Origin: Corynebacterium freneyi
GTDB taxonomy: Bacteria; Actinomycetota; Actinomycetes; Mycobacteriales; Mycobacteriaceae
Assembly (NCBI RefSeq): GCF_030408835.1
Contig: NZ_CP047357.1
Coordinates: 248,001-312,000, forward strand
Direction of reading: 5' to 3'
DNA length: 64,000 bases
Shown: piece after piece, positions 26,898-36,569 of the stretch
Position numbering within the stretch: the stretch's first letter is position 1
How the letters are laid out: every line of letters begins with the position of its first letter
Translations under genes and position numbers: made by a program
Notes under the pieces: model-generated
Database searches by the model: none
What the model was told of the DNA's origin: nothing
Seen by the model: the letters and a program-made list of their open reading frames with translations, nothing else

Positions 26898-26935
26898 ATG
26901 GATTTCGATCGATGTAGCCCGGCCCGGGCGCCGAA

Positions 26936-27880
26936 TCACACTTCGTCGGCAAGCAAACCTTCGGCGGCCGCGCGGGTCGCGGGATGGATGGCCAGCAGCG
27001 GGTACCCGGAGGGGCCGAACGCCCCGGCGAGTCCGGCGGCCTCGCGCGTGCGGCAATGGTCGGCGAGGATCTCGTAGCAGGCACGGCCGATGAGTTCGAC
27101 GAGTTCGGATTCGTGCGTTTTCCAGATGGCGTCGGCGTGGTCGTGGGCTTCGGGGGCGCCGGTGCAGTACCAGTCGAAGTCTTCGCCGCCGTTGCCCCAG
27201 CCGCGGCGGTCGTACTCCGTGATGGTGGTGCGGAGGATTTCGTGGCCGTCGGGGCGCTCTTCGTAGGCCTCGAGGCGACGTAGGGGGAGTTGCCAGCACA
27301 CGTCGGGCTTGGCTTTGACGTGGTCGACGTCGTGGGCGACGGCCCACTGGTGGAGGGCGCAGCCCGCGCCGCCGGGCCAGCCCGCGCGGTTGGCGAAGAT
27401 GCAGGCGCCGTCGATCACCGGGGTTTTCAGCGCCGGTTCGGGGTTGCCGTCCTCGTCGTCGAGTTCGTCCCATTCGAGCCACGGTTCCAGGGGCTCGTCC
27501 ACGCCGGAGTCGATGTCGCGGAACCAGGCGGTGACGGACTGCGGGCGGTTTTGCCACCATCCGCTTTCCGACGGCCCGTCCCCGGCGTCGGCTTCCATCG
27601 CCCGGACCGTGGCGGTCAGGCGGTCGCGGTCCTCTTCGTCGCAGAGGAAGGCGCCGTGGCCGCAGCAGCCCACGTCCGTGTTGGCGGAGTCGATTCCGCG
27701 GCACGCGTCGGTGCCGAACACGCAGGAATACGTGGACAGGAGCCAGGTCAGATCGCAGGTGATGACGTGGTCGGGGTCCTCCGGGTTGGTGAACTCGAAC
27801 CATTCGCGGGGGAAATCGGGGGCGACTTCCGCCGGGGATGGTGCGGTTCCCCGTCCGGGGCGGGGGTGGAGCTGATTCAC
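26936..27880 (-). CDS. Conserved cysteine-rich hypothetical protein (Rv0495c-like)
   Basis: A 314-residue soluble protein of unknown function matching the place of Rv0495c next to ppx. It has many conserved-looking cysteines: [44 protein letters not shown] and PDVCWQLP. The pattern suggests bound metal or an Fe-S cluster, but I cannot name the family with certainty. The GTG at 27880 is the only sensible start before the frame runs into the divergent ppx promoter. The ATPase-PIN pair sits directly downstream on the opposite strand. Confidence 0.7.
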   Translation of the reverse strand: MNQLHPRPGRGTAPSPAEVAPDFPREWFEFTNPEDPDHVITCDLTWLLSTYSCVFGTDACRGIDSANTDVGCCGHGAFLCDEEDRDRLTATVRAMEADAGDGPSESGWWQNRPQSVTAWFRDIDSGVDEPLEPWLEWDELDDEDGNPEPALKTPVIDGACIFANRAGWPGGAGCALHQWAVAHDVDHVKAKPDVCWQLPLRRLEAYEERPDGHEILRTTITEYDRRGWGNGGEDFDWYCTGAPEAHDHADAIWKTHESELVELIGRACYEILADHCRTREAAGLAGAFGPSGYPLLAIHPATRAAAEGLLADEV

Positions 27881-27901
27881 ACCGGAACACGGTAGACCGT
27901 C

Positions 27902-27907
27902 TAACCT
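27902..27907 (+). promoter_or_regulatory. -10 box TAACCT, leaderless start of ppx
   Basis: TAACCT lies seven bases before the GTG at 27915. Confidence 0.5.
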
Positions 27908-27914
27908 GAGACAC

Positions 27915-28853
27915 GTGCGATTAGGTGTATTGGACGTTGGCAGCAATACCGTTCATTTGGTGATGGTCGACGCCCGCCGCGGCGGGCACCCCACCCCGAT
28001 GAGCGATACGAAGTCGACGATGAAGCTGGTCGAGTACCTCGACGACGACAATGATTTGTCGAAGAAGGGCATCGACAAGCTCACGGGTTACGTCGCCGAG
28101 GCCAAGGGCCTGGTCGAGCAGATGCGGTGCGAAGAGATGATCAGCTTCGCCACGTCGGCGGTTCGCGACGCCAACAATTCCGACGACGTGCTCGATCACG
28201 TGGAGAAGGAGACCGGCATTCGCCTGGAGATCCTCTCCGGCGAGGACGAGGCGCGGTTGACCTTCCTGGCGGTGCGCCGCTGGTACGGCTGGTCGGCCGG
28301 GCGGATCGTCAATCTGGACATCGGCGGTGGTTCGCTGGAGCTGACGTCCGGCACCGACGAGGATCCGGAGGCGGCGTATTCGTTGCTGCTGGGCGCCGGC
28401 CGCCTGACTCACGAGTGGTTCGACACTGATCCGCCGTCGCGCAAGAAGATCGATCTGCTGCGCGATTACATCGACGCCGAGCTCGTGGAGCCGGCCCGTC
28501 ATCTGCGCACCCTGGGTGAGCCTGATCTGGCGGTGGCCACGTCGAAGACGTTCCGCACCCTGGCGCGCCTGACCGGTGCCGCGCCGAGCTCGGCGGGTCC
28601 GCGCGTCAAGCGCACCCTGACCGCTCCCGGTCTGCGCCAGCTGATCGCGTTCATCTCCCGCATGACGGCCGCCGACCGTGCAGAGTTGGAGGGCGTGAGC
28701 TCGAATCGCTCCCACCAGATCGTCGCGGGTGCCCTCGTGGCGGAGGCGAGTATGCGAGCATTGGGGATCGAGCAGGTGGAGATTTGCCCGTGGGCGCTGC
28801 GCGAAGGCGTGATTTTGCGTCGCCTCGACGGCAATCTGTACGGAAAGGGATGA
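27915..28853 (+). CDS. ppx: Exopolyphosphatase, Ppx/GppA family
   Basis: Releases phosphate from polyphosphate, or acts on pppGpp; the short actinobacterial form is usually called an exopolyphosphatase. The 312-residue protein has the actin-like ATPase motifs [14 protein letters not shown] near the N-terminus, [11 protein letters not shown] and [11 protein letters not shown]. Length fits the two-domain form without the C-terminal HD region. Position equals Rv0496. A link to phosphate metabolism fits the nearby senX3-regX3. The next gene starts two bases after its stop. Confidence 0.9.
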   Translation: MRLGVLDVGSNTVHLVMVDARRGGHPTPMSDTKSTMKLVEYLDDDNDLSKKGIDKLTGYVAEAKGLVEQMRCEEMISFATSAVRDANNSDDVLDHVEKETGIRLEILSGEDEARLTFLAVRRWYGWSAGRIVNLDIGGGSLELTSGTDEDPEAAYSLLLGAGRLTHEWFDTDPPSRKKIDLLRDYIDAELVEPARHLRTLGEPDLAVATSKTFRTLARLTGAAPSSAGPRVKRTLTAPGLRQLIAFISRMTAADRAELEGVSSNRSHQIVAGALVAEASMRALGIEQVEICPWALREGVILRRLDGNLYGKG

Positions 28854-28854
28854 G

Positions 28855-30402
28855 ATGAGCGACGAGAAGCTCACCGTTGCCGAGCTGCTGGCGCGCCGTG
28901 ACAAGGAGCGCGGCGGCTCCGCCGAGCCCGCGGAGCGCCCGCGTCGTCGGCGCCGCAGCCTGGAGGAAGGTGGCATTTCCGTCGCCGAACTGACGGGTTC
29001 GATCCCGCGCGTCAAGGCCGATGGTCCCCGCCGCGGAGCCCACGCCGCCGTCGAGGACGACGAGCAGATCGAGGATCGGGTCGAGGACCAGGTCACCGGG
29101 ACCGCCGATTCGACTGAGGTCACCGAGACCGGCGAGGTCGGCGAGGCCCCGGAGTCCACTGGGGCCGCCGAGGTTGCCGAGGCTGCCGAGGTTCCGGACG
29201 AAGACGATTCCGCCGAGGCCGAGTCGGTCGAGGCCGAGTCCGTCGAGGAAGCGGTCGAAGAGCCCGCGGCCGAGACGCCGGAGGAACCGGTCGCCGAAGA
29301 GCCGGTGGAGGAGCCGGCCGCCGATGAGCCTGGGGAGGAGCCGGCCGCAGACGAGGAATCGGTGGCCGAGCCCGTCGCCGAGCAGCCCGTCGACGTCGAG
29401 GAACCGCGCGAGCCGCGCGAGCCGTTCTCCATCCCATCCGCCGTTCCCGTCGATCCGCGCCCGGTGATGGCCAACGACGAGACCGGCGAGATCACCTTCA
29501 CGTTCACCAAGTTCCACGACGCCCGGACGGGCAGCGAGCCCGTCGCCGAAGCCGGTCCGATGGCCCGCGAGGTCCTCGAGGGCTCCATGGCCTACGACGA
29601 TCGCCCGACGAACGTCATCCCGGTCGTGGAAGATGACGAAGCCGAGGCGGAGGTCGCGGTCGACGACGCCGCTTCGGCCCGGGAATGGGATGCGGCCGGC
29701 GACCGCGCCTTCGACGGTTCCGCCATCGCCGACGGCACGTTCACCGGCGGTTCCGCCGCAATGGTCGATCACGTCGACGACGTGCCCGCCGCCTACCGCG
29801 AACACGACGCGGAGTACGGCGCGGAATACGAGGATGACTACGGCTCGGACCACGACTCCGGATACGTGGCCGACTACGAAGACGATTACGACTCCGGATA
29901 CGACGCCGACTACGACTCCGATTCCGACTACGACCATGTCGCGGAGTACGGCGAGGAGTACGACGCCGAGCCGGAAATCGAGGACCAGCGTCGCCGCGGC
30001 TTCGTCGACTTCTCCGACCCGTCGGATGAGCCGGAATCCGTCGACCCGCAAGCCTCCGCCGCCTCCGCGACGGCCGCGGCCCCCGCGGTGAAGGAGTCCG
30101 GTGCCCCGAAGTCGACGAAGGACCGCGAGGACTACGTCGAGGACAATTCGCTGTCCATCGGCCTACTCATCGCCCAGACGATCGTCGGCCTGCTGTTCGG
30201 CGGCCTGATCTTCGCGCTGTTCCTGATGCTCTGGATGGCCCTGCCGAAGGCCGTCGTCGCGGTCATCGCCGTGGCCTTCTCCTTCGGCCTGGTCATCGGC
30301 GTCAACCTCATCCGCCGCGAGCGAGACCGGCTGACCCCGGTGCTCGCCGGCATCGTCGGCCTGGTCGTCTCCTTCGCGCCGTACGTGCTCACCATGGTCT
30401 GA
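28855..30402 (+). CDS. Rv0497-like membrane protein with a long acidic Asp/Tyr-rich region
   Basis: A 515-residue protein of unknown function. The N-terminus has LTVAELLARRDKE, a basic RRRRR patch and SVAELTGSIPRV, matching the conserved start of Rv0497. Residues about 60-190 are Glu/Ala/Pro/Val-rich. Residues about 300-370 are a low-complexity Asp/Tyr/Glu/Ser tract (units such as DDYDSGYDADYDSDSDYD). The last 90 residues hold three transmembrane helices. It is co-transcribed with ppx and ends at a terminator. The soluble part is presumably disordered and cytosolic; its job is unknown. Confidence 0.75.
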   Translation: MSDEKLTVAELLARRDKERGGSAEPAERPRRRRRSLEEGGISVAELTGSIPRVKADGPRRGAHAAVEDDEQIEDRVEDQVTGTADSTEVTETGEVGEAPESTGAAEVAEAAEVPDEDDSAEAESVEAESVEEAVEEPAAETPEEPVAEEPVEEPAADEPGEEPAADEESVAEPVAEQPVDVEEPREPREPFSIPSAVPVDPRPVMANDETGEITFTFTKFHDARTGSEPVAEAGPMAREVLEGSMAYDDRPTNVIPVVEDDEAEAEVAVDDAASAREWDAAGDRAFDGSAIADGTFTGGSAAMVDHVDDVPAAYREHDAEYGAEYEDDYGSDHDSGYVADYEDDYDSGYDADYDSDSDYDHVAEYGEEYDAEPEIEDQRRRGFVDFSDPSDEPESVDPQASAASATAAAPAVKESGAPKSTKDREDYVEDNSLSIGLLIAQTIVGLLFGGLIFALFLMLWMALPKAVVAVIAVAFSFGLVIGVNLIRRERDRLTPVLAGIVGLVVSFAPYVLTMV

Positions 30403-30429
30403 TCCGCGAGCGAGCGCCGACACCCCGGC

Positions 30430-30467
30430 AGCGCCCCTTCTTGGTTAGCCAAGGAGGGGCGCTTTTG
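30430..30467 (+). terminator. Rho-independent terminator after the Rv0497-like gene
   Basis: A 15-base stem with one G-T pair (30430-30444 with 30449-30463) is closed by TTAG and followed by TTTT. Confidence 0.92.
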
Positions 30468-30482
30468 GCACACTGGCCGACC

Positions 30483-31304
30483 ATGACACGAATTGCTGTT
30501 ATCGGCGGAGGAAAGATCGGCGGCGCCCTCATCGGCGGCCTCATCGACGGTGGCGTGGACCCCAAGTCCATCTACCTGGTGCAGCGGTCGCCCGAGCGCC
30601 GCAAGGAGCTGCGCGACCAGTACGGCATCGTCGACGCCGACGACGCCGAGCAGGCGGTGGACGGCGCGGACGTGGTGTTCCTGTGCGTGAAGCCCCACGG
30701 CATCGTCCCGTTGCTCGACGAGATCTCCGGCGTCATCGACGAGGGCGAGGGCGACACCATCGTCGCGTCCATGGCCGCCGGCATCACCCTGGAGGAGCTC
30801 GAGTCGGTCTGCGCCGTCGGCACCCCCGTCCTGCGCGTCATGCCCAACACCCCGATGCTGGTCGGCCGCGGCGTCAACGCCATCGCCCCCGGCCGCTTCG
30901 CCAACGACGACCACGTCGCCCAGGTCGAGGCGCTGCTGGAGAAGGTCGGCCACGTCGAGGTCGTCGAGGAAAAGCAGATGGACGCCGTCACCGCGGTGTC
31001 CGGCTCTGGCCCGGCGTACTTCTTCCAGTTCGTCGAAGCGATGGTCGACGCCGGCGTCACCCTGGGCCTCAAGCGCGACCAGGCCCAGCGTCTGGCCACC
31101 GCCACCGCCGCCGGCGCCGCCGAAATGATGATGGCCGAGGGCGCCGACCCCGTGTCCCTGCGCGCCGACGTGTCCTCCCCGGGCGGCACCACCGCCGCCG
31201 CGACGAGCACGTTCGAAGAGGAGGGACTGCGCCGCGCGGTCATTCGGGCCATGCGCGCGTGCCGCGACAAGTCGGCCGCCATGGGGCGCCCGGCCGGTAA
31301 GTAG
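30483..31304 (+). CDS. proC: Pyrroline-5-carboxylate reductase
   Basis: Last step of proline synthesis, reducing pyrroline-5-carboxylate with NAD(P)H. The 273-residue protein has the Rossmann motif VIGGGKIGGALIGGL, the FLCVKPHGI block, RVMPNTPMLVGRG and VSGSGPAYFFQFVEAM. The C-terminal signature LRADVSSPGGTTAAA closes the set. Position equals Rv0500. The ATG at 30483 lies just after the preceding terminator; CACACT eight bases upstream is a weak -10. Confidence 0.95.
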   Translation: MTRIAVIGGGKIGGALIGGLIDGGVDPKSIYLVQRSPERRKELRDQYGIVDADDAEQAVDGADVVFLCVKPHGIVPLLDEISGVIDEGEGDTIVASMAAGITLEELESVCAVGTPVLRVMPNTPMLVGRGVNAIAPGRFANDDHVAQVEALLEKVGHVEVVEEKQMDAVTAVSGSGPAYFFQFVEAMVDAGVTLGLKRDQAQRLATATAAGAAEMMMAEGADPVSLRADVSSPGGTTAAATSTFEEEGLRRAVIRAMRACRDKSAAMGRPAGK

Positions 31305-31620
31305 TCGGGCCGGCTCGTCGTAAAGCAAAGGCGGGTAGGAAATGTGCGGCGGAACCCGGATGCGCCGCCCCCGCCCGGGTGGCGTCTTCCGGCCCGCGCC
31401 ACTTCGCTTCCGGGAGAGGGTTTCCGCAGATGACGGGCGCACGGGCGGCGAGCGCGACACCGGGGACGCACCAGCAACAAACGTAACGGTTGCCCCATTC
31501 GCGCCCTTGTATCGCAATGGCACCATCGATAACGGTAAGGTCTAAGAAGCAACCGCGTGTTCACAGTCTCTGCAGGAGGGGAAGCCTGCAGCGCGCGGAA
31601 TGCGCTGAAGGGAAAACGAT
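31305..31620. other. Intergenic region before the HTH gene
   Basis: No supported gene. Bases 31305-31500 show nothing I can name apart from one GTCGTAAAGC motif at 31318-31327. The last 120 bases are AT-richer and contain TAAGGT at 31536-31541, a plausible -10 for the small DNA-binding protein gene, giving a leader of about 75 bases. Confidence 0.5.
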
Positions 31621-31812
31621 ATGACGAATGCCGAGAACGGGACGTTTCTGACGGTGGCCGAGGTCGCCGAGATCATGCGGGTGTCGAAGATGACCGTCTA
31701 CCGCCTGGTCCACGCCGGCGAGCTGCCGGCGGTGCGCGTCGGCCGTTCCTTCCGCGTTCACGAGAGCGCGGTCAAGACGTACCTGGACTCGTCCTTCTAC
31801 GACGCCGGGTAA
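31621..31812 (+). CDS. Small MerR/excisionase-type helix-turn-helix protein (BldC-like)
   Basis: A 63-residue DNA-binding protein consisting of a single winged HTH. The segment FLTVAEVAEIMRVSKMTVYRLVHAG is the recognition helix-turn-helix, and LPAVRVGRSFRVHESAV is the wing. This is the excisionase/BldC family, a set of developmental and stress regulators in actinobacteria. It is not a phage excisionase here: no integrase is nearby, and its position after proC matches Rv0500A. The ATG at 31621 has GAAGGGAAAA upstream. A run of ten C follows its stop at 31815-31824. Confidence 0.88.
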   Translation: MTNAENGTFLTVAEVAEIMRVSKMTVYRLVHAGELPAVRVGRSFRVHESAVKTYLDSSFYDAG

Positions 31813-31871
31813 GTCCCCCCCCCCGACGGGTCGTTCGCCGCGTTTCGCGCACGGTGGCGGGTGAGGGGCGT

Positions 31872-31902
31872 TTGACCCCGGCACCCGGCTCCCCGCTATG
31901 AT
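31872..31902 (+). promoter_or_regulatory. Sigma-A type promoter for the bS22 gene
   Basis: TTGACC at 31872-31877 and TATGAT at 31897-31902, 19 bases apart, form the most classical promoter in the window. It lies 124 bases before the bS22 ATG, as expected for a strongly expressed ribosomal gene. Confidence 0.55.
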
Positions 31903-32025
31903 TGACCCGATTGGCGCCCGACGCGCCCCATGATTCGCCCTCCGTCCGACTGCGGAGCCGGTGCCGGGGCGTCGCGTCGGTCGCGATAAGCCAGCAAGAA
32001 GTCAACGAATAGCGAGGTCGAGCCG

Positions 32026-32127
32026 ATGGGTTCCGTCATCAAGAAGCGCCGCAAGCGCATGTCGAAGAAGAAGCACCGCAAGATGCTCCGACGCACCCGA
32101 GTGCAGCGCCGGAAGCTCGGCAAGTAG
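32026..32127 (+). CDS. 30S ribosomal protein bS22 (AURKAIP1/COX24 domain)
   Basis: A 33-residue, extremely basic protein beginning [17 protein letters not shown] and ending RVQRRKLGK. It is nearly identical to the small actinobacterial ribosomal protein bS22 seen in mycobacterial ribosome structures, and its position matches Rv0500B. It is easily missed because of its size. The ATG at 32026 follows AGCGAGG. A strong promoter lies upstream and a terminator downstream, so it is a single-gene unit. Confidence 0.93.
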   Translation: MGSVIKKRRKRMSKKKHRKMLRRTRVQRRKLGK

Positions 32128-32142
32128 GCCACGCGGCGGCAT

Positions 32143-32197
32143 CGCCCGCCCCGAGGGCCCACGGCGCCCGTTCCACGTCAGGTGGGGCGGGCGTTTC
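32143..32197 (+). terminator. Rho-independent terminator after the bS22 gene
   Basis: CGCCCGCCCC (32143-32152) pairs with GGGGCGGGCG (32184-32193), followed by TTT; the loop is long (31 bases) but GC-rich. Confidence 0.6.
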
Positions 32198-32251
32198 GTC
32201 GTTTTCGCGTGGCGACGCCCCGCCGCGCCGGTGAGCGCCGGTTCCGCCCGG

Positions 32252-32257
32252 TATCGT
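32252..32257 (+). promoter_or_regulatory. -10 box TATCGT, leaderless start of the acyltransferase gene
   Basis: TATCGT lies seven bases before the ATG at 32265 with no ribosome binding site. Confidence 0.5.
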
Positions 32258-32264
32258 CGTGGGC

Positions 32265-33317
32265 ATGATTTCGGAACCCGACCTCGAGTTCGTCGAGGAG
32301 ACGTGGTTCCCCGCCCTCGCCCCGCTGCACGACCATTGGTTTCGCGTGGAATTGCATGGCGGGGACCGCATCCCCGCCGACGGGCCGACGATGATCGTCG
32401 CCAACCATTCCGGCAACCTGCCGGTCGACGCGATCATGACGCAGCTGTCGCTGCACCGCGAGTCGGGCCGGTTGCTGCGGTTGTTGGCCGGCGACGTGGC
32501 GTTTTCGCTGCCGGTGGTGTCCGACCTGGCCACGAAGGTCGGCGCGGTGCGGGCCGACAGGGACGCGGCGGCGGCGTTGCTGGAGGCCGGCGAGATGGTC
32601 GGCGTGTTCCCGGAGGGCTACCGCGGCCTGGGCAAGCCGTACACGCAGCGGTACCAGCTGCAGGCGTTCGGTCGCGGCGGGTTCGCGGCCACGGCCCTGC
32701 GCCACGGGGCGACGATCGTCCCGGTGTCCATCGTCGGTGCGGAGGAGATCTACCCGCAGCTCGGTGCGGTGTTCCGCGGTTCGGCGTTGTTGGGCGCCGA
32801 GGGAATGAAAACGTCGAACATCGGGCACGCGGAGGGCGCCGCCCCCGTCGACGAGGCGCTGGAGTCGCTGGTGTGGGGCATCGCCGACGTGCTGGCGGAA
32901 GGTGCGACGACGCCGCTGAAGGACCTGCCCGCCTGGGCGCTGGGGCCGGAGGGGGCGGCGGAGCGCAAGGCGCTCATCGAGTTGGTGCGCGACGTCGTGT
33001 TGTCCATCGCCCGAGGGCTGGGCATTCCGTACATTCCCACGACGCCGTTTTTCCCGTGGTTGGGCGTCGTCGGTGCGGTGCCGTTGCCGTCGAAGTGGCG
33101 CATCGACGTCCTCGATCCCATCAACCCGCGGGAGTGGGCGGAGGGCTACCGCGGCGGACTGATGGAGGCCCCCGAGCCGGGGGCGGGCGGTGATTCCGCA
33201 CCGATTCGGCTTCACGACGACCCGGTGTCGGTCCTGGGATTGGCGGATGAGGTCAAGAGGCGCATCCAGGCCCGGCTGCTGCGCACCCTGCGGGATCGCA
33301 CGAGCGCGTTTTACTGA
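32265..33317 (+). CDS. PlsC-family lysophospholipid acyltransferase (Rv0502-like)
   Basis: A 350-residue acyltransferase-fold protein with the catalytic His/Asp motif NHSGNLPVD (the HX6D variant used by the MGAT-like branch) and the phosphate-binding [21 protein letters not shown] follows. It probably acylates a lysophospholipid or related glycerol lipid at the membrane, though it has no obvious transmembrane helix. Position equals Rv0502. The ATG at 32265 is leaderless. Its stop overlaps the convergent phosphatase gene by seven bases. Confidence 0.85.
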   Translation: MISEPDLEFVEETWFPALAPLHDHWFRVELHGGDRIPADGPTMIVANHSGNLPVDAIMTQLSLHRESGRLLRLLAGDVAFSLPVVSDLATKVGAVRADRDAAAALLEAGEMVGVFPEGYRGLGKPYTQRYQLQAFGRGGFAATALRHGATIVPVSIVGAEEIYPQLGAVFRGSALLGAEGMKTSNIGHAEGAAPVDEALESLVWGIADVLAEGATTPLKDLPAWALGPEGAAERKALIELVRDVVLSIARGLGIPYIPTTPFFPWLGVVGAVPLPSKWRIDVLDPINPREWAEGYRGGLMEAPEPGAGGDSAPIRLHDDPVSVLGLADEVKRRIQARLLRTLRDRTSAFY

Positions 33318-34396
33318 GGGGCCCTTCGGCGGCCGCGTTCCCTCAGCTCGTTCCACGCCAGGTAGCCTCCGGCGGCGCACGCCCCGATGCCGGAGGCGAC
33401 GATGGCCCAGCGGGCGGTCCGGAACATCGTGCGGCGCATCGTGCGGTATTCGCGCACGGCCCACCCGCGTTCTTCGGCGATGCGGCGAAGCCGTCGGTCG
33501 GGGTTGACGGCGACGGCGGAGCCGACCATCGACAACATGGGCACGTCGTTGGCGGAGTCGGAGTACGCCGCGCACCGCGACAGGTCCAGCCCCGAGGAGG
33601 CGGCCAGCGCGGCGACGGCGTGCTTTTTGCCCGGACCGTGGAGGATGTCGCCGACCAGTCGGCCGGTGAACTTGCCGTCCTCCACTTCGGCCACCGTGCC
33701 GAGCGCACCGGTCAGACCCAGGCGTTTGGCGATGACCTGCGCGAGCTGCACCGGCGCGGCCGTCACCAGCCACACCTCCTGCCCGGCCTGCAGATGCAGG
33801 TCCGCCAACTCGCGGGTGCCCGCGTAGACGCGGTCGCCGATGATCTCGTCGAAGATCTCCTCCGCCATCGCCACGGTCTCGGCGACGTCGTGGCCCTTGA
33901 TGAAGGCCAGCGCCTGCTCGCGGGCGTCGGCGATGTCGTCGGCGTCTTCCGAGCCGGACACCCGGAACTTCACCTGCTTCCACAGCATCCCGCCGAGCTC
34001 CCGGAAGTCGAAAAAACCCCGGCGGGCCAGGCCCGCGCCGAACAGAAAGATGGACGCACCCTGGACGAGGGTGTTGTCCACGTCGAAGAACGCGGCGGTG
34101 CCGACGTCCTGCGGAATGTCCGGGTGGGGCTCCGACAGCCGTTCGGACCCGCCGGCCGCATCGACGGCGCCGTGGACGGACCGGTAGCCGACCAGCAGCT
34201 CGTCGGAGTCGATGCCGTAGACGTCGCCCATCGCGGCCAGTGCCGCGGCCTCGCCGGCTGCGCGCTGCGACTCCCCGTCGAGCGGGCGCAGGGCCACGGT
34301 CTCCAGGAAATTGCGCACCGTTCCGTGCGAGGGCAGCAGTTCCGACAAAATGTCGCCCGGCAACAGGGACGGCCGGTCGGATCCGGGAGTGGACAC
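33311..34396 (-). CDS. HAD-IB family phosphatase (SerB1-like)
   Basis: A 361-residue HAD phosphatase of the phosphoserine phosphatase-like IB subfamily. Motif I is [17 protein letters not shown], motif II lies around [12 protein letters not shown], and motif IV is [13 protein letters not shown]. One transmembrane helix near the C-terminus ([17 protein letters not shown]) suggests membrane attachment. The N-terminal 90 residues are family-variable. The start is the GTG at 34396, preceded by AGGAAA on the minus strand; upstream readings overlap the glutaredoxin gene and are not family-like. Position equals Rv0505c. The true substrate, phosphoserine or a lipid phosphate, is not evident. Confidence 0.82.
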   Translation of the reverse strand: MSTPGSDRPSLLPGDILSELLPSHGTVRNFLETVALRPLDGESQRAAGEAAALAAMGDVYGIDSDELLVGYRSVHGAVDAAGGSERLSEPHPDIPQDVGTAAFFDVDNTLVQGASIFLFGAGLARRGFFDFRELGGMLWKQVKFRVSGSEDADDIADAREQALAFIKGHDVAETVAMAEEIFDEIIGDRVYAGTRELADLHLQAGQEVWLVTAAPVQLAQVIAKRLGLTGALGTVAEVEDGKFTGRLVGDILHGPGKKHAVAALAASSGLDLSRCAAYSDSANDVPMLSMVGSAVAVNPDRRLRRIAEERGWAVREYRTMRRTMFRTARWAIVASGIGACAAGGYLAWNELRERGRRRAPQ

Positions 34397-34577
34397 TGGG
34401 TTTCCTAAACTTCTCGCGGGAGCTGCCGACGATCGGCGGCCGGTGGGCCGCACGCCGGTGGGTTCATCGTATGCTTTCCCCGGTTTTTCCGTGTCGGGAA
34501 GGGGCGTCGCGCGCCGGGTGCCGCGGCCGCCCGAAACCGGCCGACTGCCCGCACCTGCGACGAAAGGGGGCGACGAC

Positions 34578-34814
34578 ATGCCCGTCGTCACGCTCATGAC
34601 CCGCGCGACCTGTGGTTCCTGTGCCCGCGTGGAAGCCCAGATCCGGCCCATCGCGCAGCGTTTCGGCGCGACCGTGGAGGTCGTCGACGTCGATGCGGGA
34701 GACGGGGCCGACGCCGTCGAGTTCGGGGATCGGGTGCCGGTGGTGCTCGTCGACGGCGAGGAGATCGCCTGCTGGGAGATCGACGACGAGGATCTGATCG
34801 ACGCCCTGAGCTGA
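34578..34814 (+). CDS. Glutaredoxin-like protein (DUF836 type)
   Basis: A 78-residue thioredoxin-fold protein with [11 protein letters not shown] giving a CxxC at C12 and C15, a cis-Pro in [10 protein letters not shown] and an acidic C-terminal helix. This matches Rv0508, directly before hemA. The ATG at 34578 has AAAGGGGG at 34563-34570. It is probably a redox protein using mycothiol or thioredoxin; the partner is unknown. Confidence 0.85.
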   Translation: MPVVTLMTRATCGSCARVEAQIRPIAQRFGATVEVVDVDAGDGADAVEFGDRVPVVLVDGEEIACWEIDDEDLIDALS

Positions 34815-35153
34815 CGCGGCGGGGCGGGGAATGGGCGCCCCCGATGAGCTACATCGGGCAATGATGGGGGATGCGCGCGTTTGTGGAATACCCCCGGAAC
34901 GGTCTACCGTTGATGAAAATGAGCCCACGGCGGTGGCGGGCGCACAACGCCTGTCATCACCCTAGGGCATGGTGGATCTGGCATCCGCACCGGGGTCGGC
35001 GTCATGCGCCGTCACCCCGGTTCGCGCCGTTTTCACCTCGATCAGGATCCGCGTGGCGACGGCGTCGCAAACCGTACGGCCGGGCGGAAATCGAGATCCG
35101 GCCGCCGAATCGACACGCCGGATGGAGGAGGAACGGATAGCGGTGGTTATGCC
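34815..35153. other. Leader region of hemA
   Basis: No well-supported gene. A CCCGATG/CATCGGG hairpin (34840-34858) lies after the glutaredoxin-like gene but lacks a T run. Short frames run through the region. One ends with TGA at 35155-35157, overlapping the hemA GTG, and has GGAGGAGGAA near its end. This could be a translated leader coupled to hemA, but codon evidence is weak. hemA itself has no ribosome binding site at normal spacing. Confidence 0.4.
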
Positions 35154-36569
35154 GTGAGTGTGCTGCTCGTCGGGATGTCGCACCGGTCCGCGCCAGTGTC
35201 CATGCTGGAGCGCGTGTCCGTGGCCGACACGGATCAGCCGAAGACCCTCGCCCGGCTCCTCGAGGAGGACGCCGTGTCCGAGGCGATGCTGGTATCCACC
35301 TGCAACCGCGTCGAATACTACGTCGCCGCCCGCGGATTCCACGCCGGCCTGTCGGCGGTCATCCGCGAAATCGTCGACCGCTCCGGCCTCGACGTCGACG
35401 ATCTGACGCCCCACCTCTACGTCCGCTACGCCGAAGGCGCCGCGGAGCACATGCTGTCCGTCGCCTCCGGGCTGGACTCCATGGTCATCGGCGAGCAGCA
35501 GATCATCGGCCAGATCCGCGCCGCCTACCAGAGCGCCGACGAGCACGGGGCGGTCGGCCGCACCCTCCACGACCTCGCCCAGCGTTCCCTCCACACCGGC
35601 AAGCGCGTCCACTCGGAGACCGACATCGACGAGGCCGGCGCCTCGATGGTGTCCGTCGCCGTCGACGAGGCCATCCGCGCCATCAACCCCGATTACCGTC
35701 CGGGCGACGCCGACGGTCTGGCCGGGAACAACGCGCTGATCCTCGGCGCCGGCGCCATGAGTTCGCTGGCCGCCACCCACCTGGGCCGCGCCGGCGTTTC
35801 GCACATCACCGTCGCCAACCGCACGCTCGATCGCGCGCAGAACCTGGCCGACCACTCCATCGAGGCGGGTGTCCCGGCCCGCGCCATCGCGCTGGAGGAC
35901 TACCGCGACGTCCTCGACGACGTCGACATCCTCGTCACCGCCACCGGCGCGATGAGCCCCGTCGTCCTCATCGACCACGTCCGCGACGCCGGCCCGCTGG
36001 CCATCGCCGACCTGTCGATGCCGCGCGACGTCGAAGACGGCGTCGGCGAACTGCAGGGCATCGCGCTGTTCGACATCGAGCACCTGCAGATGACGTCGAC
36101 CCGCGAACTCGGCCGCGACGACGAAATCGCCGCCCGGGCGATCGTCGACGAGGAGCTGAAGAGCTACCTGCAGGCGCAGCGCGCACTGGAGGCCGCGCCG
36201 ACGGTCAAGGCGCTGCGCGAAAAGGCCGCCGAGGTCGTCTCCGCCGAACTGCTCCGGCTGGAGGCGAAGACCCCCGGACTCACCGAGCGCGAGCGCGAGG
36301 AGGTCGGACGAACCGTGCGGCGGGTCGTCGACAAGCTCCTGCACGTGCCCACCGTCCAGGTGAAGAAGCTGTCCGGGGAACCCGGCGGCACGTCCTACGC
36401 ACAGGCCCTGCAACGCCTGTTCGACCTTCCGCTGTCCACGCCCCAGTCGCTGTACGCCGACACCGACATCCCCGCCGACCTCATGGTCGGCGACCGCATG
36501 GGCCGCATGCGCGGCACCGCGGACATCGAGGGCATCATGCGATCCACAACCGGAGGAAACCGTGGCTGA
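35154..36569 (+). CDS. hemA: Glutamyl-tRNA reductase
   Basis: Reduces glutamyl-tRNA to glutamate-1-semialdehyde, the first committed step of C5 tetrapyrrole synthesis. The 471-residue protein has the N-terminal [14 protein letters not shown] and the active-site cysteine C50 in [29 protein letters not shown] follows, then a Rossmann domain with [13 protein letters not shown] and the C-terminal dimerisation helices. The GTG at 35154 reproduces the family start. GGAGGAGG lies about 20 bases upstream, too far to serve it directly. It overlaps hemC by eight bases. Position equals Rv0509. Confidence 0.95.
   Translation: MSVLLVGMSHRSAPVSMLERVSVADTDQPKTLARLLEEDAVSEAMLVSTCNRVEYYVAARGFHAGLSAVIREIVDRSGLDVDDLTPHLYVRYAEGAAEHMLSVASGLDSMVIGEQQIIGQIRAAYQSADEHGAVGRTLHDLAQRSLHTGKRVHSETDIDEAGASMVSVAVDEAIRAINPDYRPGDADGLAGNNALILGAGAMSSLAATHLGRAGVSHITVANRTLDRAQNLADHSIEAGVPARAIALEDYRDVLDDVDILVTATGAMSPVVLIDHVRDAGPLAIADLSMPRDVEDGVGELQGIALFDIEHLQMTSTRELGRDDEIAARAIVDEELKSYLQAQRALEAAPTVKALREKAAEVVSAELLRLEAKTPGLTEREREEVGRTVRRVVDKLLHVPTVQVKKLSGEPGGTSYAQALQRLFDLPLSTPQSLYADTDIPADLMVGDRMGRMRGTADIEGIMRSTTGGNRG

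Noticed and set aside
31342..31545. 67-residue plus-strand frame before the HTH gene
   Set aside because: No ribosome binding site, Arg/Pro/Gly-rich low-information composition, and it runs across the probable promoter.
31621..31812. Phage excisionase indicating a prophage
   Set aside because: The HTH is of the excisionase/BldC family, but no integrase, attachment site or phage genes are near. The gene holds its conserved place between proC and bS22.
31815..31824. Run of ten C as a phase-variation tract
   Set aside because: It lies three bases after the stop codon of the HTH gene and outside any promoter I can see, so slippage would have no obvious effect.
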